Assembly (NCBI RefSeq): GCF_001424385.1
Contig: NZ_LMPO01000001.1
Location: 345,685-409,684, forward strand
Length of the DNA stretch: 64,000 nucleotides
DNA from: Curtobacterium sp. Leaf183
GTDB taxonomy: Bacteria; Actinomycetota; Actinomycetes; Actinomycetales; Microbacteriaceae
Reading direction: 5' to 3'
Under the pieces are notes generated by a model. That model was not told where the DNA came from. It did not search any database and was given only the letters and a program-made list of their open reading frames with translations. Shown one piece after another: positions 7,615-15,790 of the stretch (its first letter is position 1; each line of letters begins with the position of its first letter). Both the position numbers and the translations under genes were made by a program.

Positions 7615-9138
7615 TCACCGCGCCGGGTCCGCCTCGCGCTCGGCGGCCGCGTGCACGGCGTCCTGCGCGGCGAACGGCAGGTCCCCGAGGTCGAGGTGCG
7701 GGTTCGTGTCCTGCGTGAGGACGAGCTCGCGGGCCTCGTCGGCGGTCTCCACGGCGGGCATCGACCCGGGCAGGGGGCGCTGCGACGACTCCTTCATGCA
7801 GAACACCCCGACCGCCCCGAGCACGCTCATCGCCATCAGGAAGTACGCGGGGGCGAGCTCGTCACCGGTCACCGTGAGCAGGGCCTGCACGATGAGCGGC
7901 GTGGTCCCGCCGAACACCGCGATCGCGATGTTGTACGCGAAGCCCATCCCGCCGTAGCGCGTCGAGGTCGGGAAGAGCGCGGGCAGCGACGCAGCCTGGT
8001 TCGACACCCAGAGCGCCGTCATCAGCGCCAGCAGGGCGAGTCCGGACAGCGTGGACCACTGCTCGCCGTGTCCGATGAGCAGGAACGCGGGGACCACGAG
8101 GACGACGGTCGTCGCCGCACCGATCCACATCACCACGCGTCGCCCGAGCCGGTCGGACAGCTTGCCCGTCAGCGGGAGCATGACGGCGAGCAGCACGAGC
8201 ACCGGGATCGTCAGGAGCGTGCCGTCGATCGCGGAGTACCCGAGCGAGTCGGTCAGGTACGTCGGCATGTAGCTCGTCAGCGCGTAGCCGACGGTGTTCG
8301 ACGCGGCGACGAGCATCACGGCGATGACGATCGGACGCCAGTGCTCGCGCACCATGGCGACCACGTTCGCGGGCCGCTGCCCGCTCGCGTCGGCCCGGGC
8401 CTCGCTCGCCGCCTCCTGCGCCGCCTGGGTCGCCTGGAACGCGGGCGACTCCTCGATGCGCAGGCGGAACCAGATCGCCACGGCGCCGATCACGCCGGCG
8501 GCCAGGAACGGCAGCCGCCAGCCCCACGCGGTCATGGTCTCCTCGCCGAGGGTGATCTGCAGCACCGAGACGACGGTCGCGCCGAGCGCGAAGCCCATGT
8601 AGCTGCCGAAGTCGAGGATGCTCGCGAAGAACCCGCGGCGGCGGTCGGGGGCGTACTCGGTCACGAACGTGGTCGCACCGGCGTACTCACCGCCCGTCGA
8701 GAAGCCCTGCAGCAGCTTGAGCACCACGAGGATGACCGGGGCGAACACCCCGATCGTGGCGTACGCGGGCAGCACCCCGATCAGGAACGTGGACGCCGCC
8801 ATCAGGATCAGCGTCGTGGCGAGCACCTTCTGTCGGCCGACCCGGTCTCCAAGACGGCCGAACACGATGCCACCGAGCGGGCGGGCGATGTACGTCGCGG
8901 CGAACACCCCGAGGCTGAACAGGATCTGCACCGCGGGTTCGGCGGTGGGCAGGAACACCCGCCCCATGGTCACGGCGAGGTAGCCGTAGACGCCGACGTC
9001 GTACCACTCCATGGTGTTGCCGACGACCATGCCGCTGACGGCCTTGCGCATCATGCTCTTGTCGACGACGGTGACGTCGCTCTCGCGGAGCCGACGGGTG
9101 TGCCGTCGGCGCTCGGTACTGCTGGGGTCGGAACCCAT
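7615..9138 (-). CDS. MFS transporter, metabolite:H+ symporter (MHS) type
   Basis: A 507-residue membrane protein with about twelve hydrophobic segments. The early motif GMVVGNTMEWYDVGVYGYLA and GRLGDRVGRQKVL between helices 2 and 3 mark the MHS branch, which includes ProP (proline/betaine) and citrate or shikimate carriers. The stretch GFSTGGEYAGATTFVTEYAP is also typical. The N-terminal 30 residues are polar and the C-terminus is a long hydrophilic tail. GGAGAG precedes ATG 9138. It ends facing the CobW-like gene and is divergent from the DinB gene. The substrate is unknown. Confidence 0.88.
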   Translation of the reverse strand: MGSDPSSTERRRHTRRLRESDVTVVDKSMMRKAVSGMVVGNTMEWYDVGVYGYLAVTMGRVFLPTAEPAVQILFSLGVFAATYIARPLGGIVFGRLGDRVGRQKVLATTLILMAASTFLIGVLPAYATIGVFAPVILVVLKLLQGFSTGGEYAGATTFVTEYAPDRRRGFFASILDFGSYMGFALGATVVSVLQITLGEETMTAWGWRLPFLAAGVIGAVAIWFRLRIEESPAFQATQAAQEAASEARADASGQRPANVVAMVREHWRPIVIAVMLVAASNTVGYALTSYMPTYLTDSLGYSAIDGTLLTIPVLVLLAVMLPLTGKLSDRLGRRVVMWIGAATTVVLVVPAFLLIGHGEQWSTLSGLALLALMTALWVSNQAASLPALFPTSTRYGGMGFAYNIAIAVFGGTTPLIVQALLTVTGDELAPAYFLMAMSVLGAVGVFCMKESSQRPLPGSMPAVETADEARELVLTQDTNPHLDLGDLPFAAQDAVHAAAEREADPAR

Positions 9139-9307
9139 GCATCTCTCCTCGGGTCGGACGAACAGCCCGCGACGTTACCGAGCCGCCCGAGACGGCATTG
9201 ACCGGCGATTCCCAGGGACCGGGCGTGTCCCCCGCGCCCGTCCACCACCGATCAGCAGCCCGCTGCGGAAACGGGCGGGCCGGTCACGACCTCGTAACAT
9301 CGGGCCC

Positions 9308-9844
9308 ATGGCGATCGAACCCGACACGAAGAACTGGACCTGGGTCATCGGGACACCGTGCCCGGACTGCGGCTACGACGGCAGCACGACCACGATCCGT
9401 GACGTGCCCGGCATCGTCGAGGCGAACGCCACCGGCTGGCCGACCGCACTCGCCCGTCCGGACGTCCGCGACCGACCGGACGATGCGACCTGGTCGACGC
9501 TCGAGTACGCGGCCCACGTGCGGGACGTGCATCGGACGATGACGGAGCGTCTGGCGCTCATGCTGTCCGAGGACACCCCGACGTTCGCGAACTGGGACCA
9601 GGACGCCACCGCGGTCGAGGACGCCTACGACGAGCAGGACCCGGCGACCGTCGAGCGGGAACTCGGCGAGGCCGCACACCGGGCAGCGCGCGCGTTCGAC
9701 GACGTCCGTGACGACCAGCTCGACCGCACCGGGCTCCGCTCGGACGGCAGCGCCTTCACGGTCGCTTCGCTGGCGGTCTACTACGCGCACGATCCGGTCC
9801 ACCACCTGTGGGACGTGCGGCGCAGCCACCAGGGTCGGCTGTAG
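9308..9844 (+). CDS. DinB family protein
   Basis: A 178-residue protein of the DinB/DUF664-like four-helix bundle type: an N-terminal CPDCGYDG patch, STLEYAAHVRDVHRTMTERL in the first helix with a conserved His, and YYAHDPVHHLWDVRR near the end providing the His pair of the putative metal site. Members include thiol-dependent transferases, and the specific activity here is unknown. ATG 9308 follows TAACAT (9295-9300) by seven bases with no ribosome binding site, so translation is probably leaderless. Confidence 0.8.
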   Translation: MAIEPDTKNWTWVIGTPCPDCGYDGSTTTIRDVPGIVEANATGWPTALARPDVRDRPDDATWSTLEYAAHVRDVHRTMTERLALMLSEDTPTFANWDQDATAVEDAYDEQDPATVERELGEAAHRAARAFDDVRDDQLDRTGLRSDGSAFTVASLAVYYAHDPVHHLWDVRRSHQGRL

Positions 9845-9846
9845 TC

Positions 9847-9889
9847 GGACAGGAGGCGCGGGGCGGGCCCGCACCGGGCCTCCCGTCCG
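9847..9889. terminator. GACGGGAGGC-family palindrome
   Basis: An imperfect palindrome (GGACAGGAGGC...CCGGGCCTCCCGTCC) between the convergent DinB and SorC genes. It is related to the palindromes at 5599 and 32291 and is likely a two-way terminator. Confidence 0.6.
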
Positions 9890-9917
9890 GTGCGTGGTGC
9901 GCCCGGAGCCGCTCCGC

Positions 9918-10883
9918 TCAGGCGAGCGCGTCGAGCAGGGCGCGCGCGGTCGCGGCGTCCGACACCAGCTCGTTGACCAGATGAGCGTGTGCGGCGCCCA
10001 GGATGCTCGGCACCTTCGCGGCTCCGACGGCGATGCCGACCGCGTGCGGGATCGCAGCGAGCGTCTCAGGAGGGATGCGCACCATCCGTTCGCTGCCGGG
10101 GAACTCGATGGCTGCGCCGTCGGCATCGAAGAAGTTGAGGCAGACGTCGCCTGCGGCGCTGTCGAACGCATCGTCCTCGACCGGGATGCCCCTGGCGAGC
10201 GCGTCACGGGTTGCCGGGGGCGCCCCGATGCCGAGCAATGCGCCCTTGGCTCTGTCCCAGAGCCCCACGACGTGCTGGAACCCCGGGTCTTCGTCGAGGC
10301 TGGCGCGCATCGCGGCACTCGGGATCGCCTGCGCGAACAGGAACGTCGGGGTGCCACCGGAGTACTCGGCCGCAGTGCGGGTGATCTCGTTCGTCTGGAA
10401 CCACGGCATCGGGTCGGCCTGACCACCCACTGTGGGCACGAGCTGCACGCCGGCGAGCGAGGGCATGCCGGTCCGGGCGATCTCGTACGTGGTCCGCCCG
10501 GACGACAACAACACGGCGTCACCGCGGGTGAGTTCCATCGCATGCACGGCTGCCGCCACCGGTCTGGCGACGTCGGTACCGAGCGTTGCGGCATGCGTCA
10601 CCGCGGTGAGGTACACCGCCTGCAGTCCGAGCGCATCCCGGAGTCGTTCGGCGAGGACCGTCGTCTCGTCCTGGAACGGATCGACGACCTCGATGTTCAC
10701 GAGGCCCATCCGGCGTGCCTCGGCAACGAGCCGGGAGACGGTGGGGCGTGACACGTCGAGCCTGGTGGCGATCTCGACTTGCGTCGCGTCCTCGAGGTAG
10801 TACATCCGCGCCGCCTGGTACACGATGTCGAGCGGGAACCGAGCACCGCCCTGGCGGGATGTAGCGGCCCGGTCCTCAGCCAT
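9918..10883 (-). CDS. SorC family regulator of the tetritol locus (EryD-like candidate)
   Basis: A 321-residue regulator with an N-terminal helix-turn-helix (DATQVEIATRLDVSRPTVSRLVAEAR, about residues 32-57) and a SorC effector domain (DAVLLSSGRTTYEIA, LLGIGAPPATR, AVGIAVGAAKVPSILGAAHAHLVNELVSD). It is transcribed in the same direction as the neighbouring ABC importer but is separated from it by a terminator-like hairpin. SorC proteins such as EryD of Brucella and rhizobia respond to erythritol, and this gene borders a locus with tetritol enzymes. Its likely operators are the repeats at 15576-15696. GAGAGG precedes the ATG. Confidence 0.82.
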   Translation of the reverse strand: MAEDRAATSRQGGARFPLDIVYQAARMYYLEDATQVEIATRLDVSRPTVSRLVAEARRMGLVNIEVVDPFQDETTVLAERLRDALGLQAVYLTAVTHAATLGTDVARPVAAAVHAMELTRGDAVLLSSGRTTYEIARTGMPSLAGVQLVPTVGGQADPMPWFQTNEITRTAAEYSGGTPTFLFAQAIPSAAMRASLDEDPGFQHVVGLWDRAKGALLGIGAPPATRDALARGIPVEDDAFDSAAGDVCLNFFDADGAAIEFPGSERMVRIPPETLAAIPHAVGIAVGAAKVPSILGAAHAHLVNELVSDAATARALLDALA

Positions 10884-11002
10884 CCGTCAGCCTCTCATTC
10901 GTGGCCCCGTCGGCCCGTCCTGGGTCGGCGGCCGACCTCGACCTCTGACGTCTCATCGTAGTGTCTGGCTCTCGGGCTCTCGGGCTCACGGGGAGGACGG
11001 AG

Positions 11003-11035
11003 CAGGGGCTGATGTGGGGAACGCATCAGCCCCTG
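11003..11035. terminator. Terminator of the ABC importer operon
   Basis: Perfect 12-base arms CAGGGGCTGATG / CATCAGCCCCTG with a nine-base loop, starting 13 bases after the stop codon of the sugar-binding protein gene. Confidence 0.75.
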
Positions 11036-11047
11036 ACTCCGGAGTGA

Positions 11048-12028
11048 CTACTGCTTCAGGGTGAAGGGCGCCGTGAAGTCGTCCGCGTTGTCCTTCGTGA
11101 TGAGGATGCAGTCGAACGACTGCTTCTCCTGCGAAGCCCCGGTCTTGCCCGTGCGGATGTAGCTGTCCGCTTCCTGCACGGCCTTCTTGGCGAACGTCGC
11201 CACGGGCTGGAGCACGGTGTACTGCAACTCGCCCGCCTTGATCGCGTCCACCGCATCGGGCGAGCCGTCGAAGCCTCCGACCTTCACCTGGTCGAGCTTG
11301 CCCGATTCCTTGAGCGCAGCGATGGCGCCGAGGGCCATCTCGTCGTTACCAGCGATGATGCCCTTGATGTCCGGGTTCGCCTGCAGGATCGACTGGGTCT
11401 TGTCGTGACCCTGCGTGCGGTCCCAGTTCGCGACCTGCTTGGCCACCTCCTTGAGGTCCGGGTACTGGCTCAGCACGGTCTTGTAGCCGTTCGAACGCGT
11501 TTGCGCGTTGTTGTCCGAAGGCGCGCCGAAGAGCTCGGCGTAGTTGCCCGAGTCGCCGACGTCCTTGACCCACTGCTGCGCGCCGATGGCGGCACCCTGG
11601 GCGTTGTTCGACACGAGCTGCGCCTTGGCGAGCCCGGTCTGGTTGATCTCGGCGTTCACCAGGACCACCGGGATGCCCGCGGCATCGGCCTTCTTCACCG
11701 CACCGATCGAGCCGGACGCGTTCGCCGGGTCGAGGATGATCGCGACGGACTTGTTCGTGATCGCGGTGTCGATGAGGTTGCTCTCGGTGTTCGTGTCGCC
11801 CTTGGACGCCGACACGTTCGACTTGTACCCGAGGGACTTGGCCTCGGCCGAGGCGACCTTCCCCTCGGTCTGCCAGTACGGGTTCGAGGGGTCGTTGACG
11901 ATGATCGAGATCAGACCGCCCTTCTTCGAGCCGGAGCCGGACGAGTCCGAGCTCCCGGCCGAGCAGCCCGTGAGAGCGAGGCTGATGCCGACGCCCGCGA
12001 CGAGCACCATTGCCAGCTTGCGGTTCAT
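11048..12028 (-). CDS. Sugar/polyol ABC importer substrate-binding lipoprotein
   Basis: A 326-residue ribose-binding-protein-like (periplasmic binding type I) lipoprotein. A signal peptide ends in the lipobox LTGC with Cys22 as the lipid anchor. Then comes the mature domain starting ISIIVNDPSNPYWQTEGK, which resembles RbsB, with IIAGNDEMALGAIAALKESG in the second lobe. It is the last gene of the DUF2291-ATPase-permease-binding-protein operon. The ligand is inferred to be a tetritol or related polyol from the facing dehydrogenase operon, and the sequence itself does not show specificity. Confidence 0.9.
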   Translation of the reverse strand: MNRKLAMVLVAGVGISLALTGCSAGSSDSSGSGSKKGGLISIIVNDPSNPYWQTEGKVASAEAKSLGYKSNVSASKGDTNTESNLIDTAITNKSVAIILDPANASGSIGAVKKADAAGIPVVLVNAEINQTGLAKAQLVSNNAQGAAIGAQQWVKDVGDSGNYAELFGAPSDNNAQTRSNGYKTVLSQYPDLKEVAKQVANWDRTQGHDKTQSILQANPDIKGIIAGNDEMALGAIAALKESGKLDQVKVGGFDGSPDAVDAIKAGELQYTVLQPVATFAKKAVQEADSYIRTGKTGASQEKQSFDCILITKDNADDFTAPFTLKQ

Positions 12029-12102
12029 GTCGATGTTTCCTTTCGCTGTGTTCCGGCTGACGTGCGTCAGTCGGTGGTCTTCCAGGTGATGGCCGACCGG
12101 GC

Positions 12103-13248
12103 TCAGCCGGCGGCCTTCTCGGCGACGGCCCCCGAGGGGGATCGCGTGTCGACACTCGGAGAAGACGACGTGGGGCCCTGGCCGTTCTTGCGGCTCCGTG
12201 CACGACCGCGGTACTGCACGGCGTTCAGGAGGACGGCGAAGACGATCACCGCGCCGGTGAAGACCGTCTGCCAGTACGCGGAGACGCCGATGATGACGAG
12301 TCCGTCGGACAGGAAGCCGATGACGAACGCTCCCAGGAGCGTCCCGCGGATGTTGCCGACTCCGCCGGAGAGCGCGGCACCGCCGATGACGACCGCGGCG
12401 ATGGCGGTGAGTTCGTACGAGTTGCCGGCGGTGGGGCTGGCACTCGTCAGCTCCGAGGACAGGATGAGACCGGCGATCGCTGCGCACAGGCCGGAGATCA
12501 CGTAGACACGGATCTTGACCTGGCGGACCGGGACACCGGACAGCTCGGCGGCACGCTCATTGCCCCCGGAGGCGTACAGCCACCGACCGAACACCGTGCG
12601 GTTGAGCAGCAGGCTCGCGACGATCGCGACGACGATCATCACGATCACGCCGATCGGCAGGCCGAGGAGTCGGTTGAAGCCGAGCCAGTCGAACCCGGTG
12701 TTGCCGAGCGCCTGACTGCCCTCCAGGTTGTTGTACGTCAGGCCGTTGGTCATGAGGAGCCCGATGCCACGGACCACGTAGAGCATGCCGAGCGTGGCCA
12801 CGAACGGTGCGACCTTGAACCGCGCGACGAGGATGCCGTTGACGAACCCGATGAACGCTCCGACGGCACACGAGATGATCACGACCACCCACACCTTCGG
12901 GTAGAGCGTCACCCCGCCGATCGCGACGCCCTTCATGAAGAAGCCTGCGATGACGCCCGAGAACCCGAGGGTCGAGCCGACGGAAAGATCGATGCCGCCG
13001 TTCAGGATGACGAGCAGCATGCCGATCGAGAGGATCGCGTACACCGCCACGTGCGACGACATGGTGAGCAGGTTGCTCACCGTGAAGTAGTTCGGCGACA
13101 GGATCGAGAAGACGACGATGATCGCGATGAGGGCGAAGAACGCCCTGCCCTGCAGCAGCAGCCGGCCGAGGTCGAAGCCGCCGGAGAACATCGCTGGGCG
13201 ACGGCCGGTCGTGGTGCTGGTCATGGTGTTCCGTTCAGTGGAGGTCAT
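12103..13248 (-). CDS. Ribose-type ABC importer permease
   Basis: A 381-residue integral membrane protein of the RbsC/BPD_transp_2 family with about ten hydrophobic segments. The family motifs LVILNGGIDLSVGSTLGFSGV and FKVAPFVATLGMLYVVRGIGLL are clear, and AAVVIGGAALSGGVGNIRGTLLGAF forms the conserved coupling region. The ATG at 13248 overlaps the ATPase stop (ATGA), giving translational coupling; a second ATG eight codons in is possible. The tail after the last helix is hydrophilic and serine-rich. Confidence 0.9.
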   Translation of the reverse strand: MTSTERNTMTSTTTGRRPAMFSGGFDLGRLLLQGRAFFALIAIIVVFSILSPNYFTVSNLLTMSSHVAVYAILSIGMLLVILNGGIDLSVGSTLGFSGVIAGFFMKGVAIGGVTLYPKVWVVVIISCAVGAFIGFVNGILVARFKVAPFVATLGMLYVVRGIGLLMTNGLTYNNLEGSQALGNTGFDWLGFNRLLGLPIGVIVMIVVAIVASLLLNRTVFGRWLYASGGNERAAELSGVPVRQVKIRVYVISGLCAAIAGLILSSELTSASPTAGNSYELTAIAAVVIGGAALSGGVGNIRGTLLGAFVIGFLSDGLVIIGVSAYWQTVFTGAVIVFAVLLNAVQYRGRARSRKNGQGPTSSSPSVDTRSPSGAVAEKAAG

Positions 13249-14846
13249 GCGATCACTGCCTCGCCGGAGGCGGCCATGATCTTTTCCTTGGTGGTGTCGG
13301 CGCCGAACTCGGCAGAGATGCGCCCGCGGCTCATGACGACGATTCGGTGGGCGATGCTCAGGCACTCTCCGACCTCAGACGTCGAGTAGATGACGGCCAG
13401 TCCCTGCTCGGCACGCTCGGCGAGGAGCTTGAATACCTCGGCCTTCGCGCCGATGTCGATGCCGCGGCTGGGCTCGTCGAGCAGGATCACGTCCGGCTGG
13501 GTGGCGAGCATCTTGCCGATGACGACCTTCTGTTGGTTCCCGCCGGACAGCGATCCAATGGGCGCACTGCCGCCCGAGGCCTTGACGTGCACGGTCTGGA
13601 TCGACTCCGTGACGAGGTCGACCTCTCTCCGGCTGGACATGAACAGCCCCTTGACGAACGACCCGATGCTCGCGAGCGACATGTTCGTGCCGACCGTCAT
13701 GGTCTGCACGAGTCCGTCGCGCTGCCGGTCCTCCGGCACGAGCCCGAGACCGAGATCGATCCGCTCGGCGATCGACATCCCGGCGAGGTCCCGGTCGCCC
13801 ATCAGTACCCGACCGCGGGTGAGCGGCACGCGGCCAGCCACCGCCTCGAGGAGCTCGGTGCGGCCGGCACCCATCAGCCCGTAGATGCAGACGATCTCGC
13901 CGGCACGGACGTCGAGCGAGAGCCGGTCGACGACGCTGCGCTCGCGGTTCTCGACGTCGGCGACACTGACGTCCTGGATCGAGAGTGCGACGTCACCGAA
14001 CTCGACGTCGGGCGGGCTGCCGAGGTCGAATCCCTCGCCGACCATCGCGCGGACGACCCACTCGAGGTCGATGTCCGCAGCGACAGCGGTTGCGGTGATC
14101 GAGCCGTCGCGGAGCACGACCGCGTGGTCTGTGATCTCGAGCGCCTCTTCGAGGTGGTGCGAGATGTAGACGATGGAGACGCCGCGGGCGGTGAGGTCGT
14201 GGATGACCTTGAACAACACCTCGACCTCGGACGCGCTGAGCGCGCTCGTCGGCTCGTCCATGATGAGGATCCGCGCATCGACGCTCAGTGCGCGGGCGAT
14301 CTCGACGACCTGCTGCTGGCCGAGCCGGAGGTCGGCGACCTTGGTGAGCGGATCGATGTCCTCTCCGAGCTCCTCGAGGACTGCCTTGGCCTGCTTCGCC
14401 TCCTCGGCGTAGTCCACTCCGGTCGGTCCGGTGATCTCGCGGCCCATGAAGATGTTGTCCCGGACCGACAGGTTCGGGGCGAGGCTCAGCTCCTGGTGGA
14501 TGATCGACACCCCGTGCTCCCGTGCATCGACGGTGTCGGTGAAGGAGACCGGCTCGCCGAAGAGCGTCAACTCCCCGGAGGTCGGCTGTTCGACCCCGGA
14601 CAGGATCTTCATGAGCGTGGACTTGCCGGCGCCGTTCTCACCGAAGAGCGTCGTCACCTGCCCGCGGTGGATCGAGAAGGCGACGCCCTTGAGTGCACGG
14701 GTCACCCCGTAGGTCTTGACGACGTCGGTCGCCTTCAGGACGACCTCACCGGTGCGCAGATCGGCCTCGCGCGGAACCGGACTGGAGGCTCGGCCCGCGC
14801 CGTCCTCGTCACCCCCCTGTGCATTGGGGTCGGCCCCGGTGCTCAC
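13245..14846 (-). CDS. Ribose-type ABC importer ATPase, two nucleotide-binding domains
   Basis: A 533-residue RbsA-type duplicated ATPase. The first domain has Walker A GENGAGKST (residues 69-77) and Walker B LIMDEPTSAL. The second has the usual degenerate loop GLMGAGRTEL, a clear signature LSGGNQQKV and Walker B ILLDEPSRGIDIG, as expected for this family. The GTG start at 14846 overlaps the stop of the DUF2291 gene (GTGA). The first 35 residues are an unconserved polar extension. It powers uptake through the permease encoded next. Confidence 0.92.
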   Translation of the reverse strand: MSTGADPNAQGGDEDGAGRASSPVPREADLRTGEVVLKATDVVKTYGVTRALKGVAFSIHRGQVTTLFGENGAGKSTLMKILSGVEQPTSGELTLFGEPVSFTDTVDAREHGVSIIHQELSLAPNLSVRDNIFMGREITGPTGVDYAEEAKQAKAVLEELGEDIDPLTKVADLRLGQQQVVEIARALSVDARILIMDEPTSALSASEVEVLFKVIHDLTARGVSIVYISHHLEEALEITDHAVVLRDGSITATAVAADIDLEWVVRAMVGEGFDLGSPPDVEFGDVALSIQDVSVADVENRERSVVDRLSLDVRAGEIVCIYGLMGAGRTELLEAVAGRVPLTRGRVLMGDRDLAGMSIAERIDLGLGLVPEDRQRDGLVQTMTVGTNMSLASIGSFVKGLFMSSRREVDLVTESIQTVHVKASGGSAPIGSLSGGNQQKVVIGKMLATQPDVILLDEPSRGIDIGAKAEVFKLLAERAEQGLAVIYSTSEVGECLSIAHRIVVMSRGRISAEFGADTTKEKIMAASGEAVIA

Positions 14847-15493
14847 TTGACCTCCAGCTGGGAGGGTGTGACGAGCCAGCCCTTCGGGTTCACGAGCTGG
14901 AACGCACCGGTCACGGTCACGGTCTTGCCCGCGAGCGAACCGACGTCCGTCTTCGCGAGGACCTGCTTCTTCACCTGGTCGTTCAGCGCACTCGCGGCAT
15001 TCTGGTAGTCGATCTGGTTCGTGAACTGCCCGTACTCGATCGTCCCCGGTGCGTCCCGGAGGTCGGTGCCGTTGATCGCGGGTCCGGTCTGGATCCGGAT
15101 GACGAGGTCGCTCGGGATGCCGCTGACGGTGACGGGGGAGACGCCGTCCTGGGCTGCGCCGACGATGCCGGTGAAGGTGGTTGCGAACTCGGGCCCTGTG
15201 CCCGCGTCGACCCCGTACTTCGTGGCGGCGGCCGTCTGGTCCGCGGCGATGGCCGTGGCGAGCGTGGCGGCCGGGGTCGCCTTCTTCGCGATCGCCTTCT
15301 GCACCTTCGGGAAGTTCGTCTTCCCCCACGCAGAGGCGGAGAACGCGGTGGGGCCTGCGCCGAGGTCGGAGCCCTTCGGCACCACCTTCGTCGACAGCGC
15401 CATCACGATCACGACGATCACGATCACGACAGCGGTGACGATGCGGCCCGTGCGCCGACGGTTCCTCGGTCGGCTGACCGTGGTCGCGGTCAT
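14843..15493 (-). CDS. DUF2291 membrane-anchored protein
   Basis: A 216-residue protein with one N-terminal transmembrane segment (residues about 18-35) and an extracellular domain with the DUF2291 pattern (KVVPKGSD, FSASAWGKTNFPKVQKAI, VRIQTGPAINGTDLRDAPGTIEYGQFTNQIDYQNA). DUF2291 genes recur in ribose-type importer operons with SorC regulators and polyol enzymes, but the molecular role is not established. Here it is the first gene of the importer operon and is coupled to the ATPase by a GTGA overlap, which suggests a structural or assembly role in the importer. Confidence 0.85.
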   Translation of the reverse strand: MTATTVSRPRNRRRTGRIVTAVVIVIVVIVMALSTKVVPKGSDLGAGPTAFSASAWGKTNFPKVQKAIAKKATPAATLATAIAADQTAAATKYGVDAGTGPEFATTFTGIVGAAQDGVSPVTVSGIPSDLVIRIQTGPAINGTDLRDAPGTIEYGQFTNQIDYQNAASALNDQVKKQVLAKTDVGSLAGKTVTVTGAFQLVNPKGWLVTPSQLEVK

Positions 15494-15575
15494 CGAATCG
15501 GTTCCGCTGCGGTCGGAGAGATCAGGTGCACATCACGCTTCATCGCGGACGCTCCGTTCATGGGGGTCGGGGTCG

Positions 15576-15611
15576 AAGGAGAAATTATGTTCTTCACGTC
15601 TGTTCCGCAAG
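15576..15611. promoter_or_regulatory. 36-base direct repeat, copy 1 (operator candidate)
   Basis: It matches the copy at 15661-15696 at 31 of 36 positions, exactly 85 bases away (about eight helical turns), inside the divergent tetritol-locus promoter region. Both copies contain GAAATT and TGTTCTTCAC, which are AT-rich against the background. Copy 1 lies on the importer side. Confidence 0.65.
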
Positions 15612-15660
15612 TCCAACACCGAAAAAACTTCGAGGTCACGTTCTCGGGCGGCCGCGATCG

Positions 15661-15696
15661 ATGAAGAAATTCTGTTCTTCACTTCTGTTCCGGAAG
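15661..15696. promoter_or_regulatory. 36-base direct repeat, copy 2 with palindrome
   Basis: Within this copy TGAAGAA-N6-TTCTTCA (15662-15681) is a perfect seven-base-arm palindrome. A possible promoter for the dehydrogenase operon (TTCACT 15678-15683, 16-base spacer, TATCGT 15700-15705) overlaps it, so binding here could repress transcription. Confidence 0.65.
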
Positions 15697-15790
15697 GTGT
15701 ATCGTCGCCCTCGGCGCGAGGAAGTGCCATCCGTGATCGTCGCGATGCAGCGACTTGCGCGGCAGGACGAGACCAACGGAGGTTTGCCCC

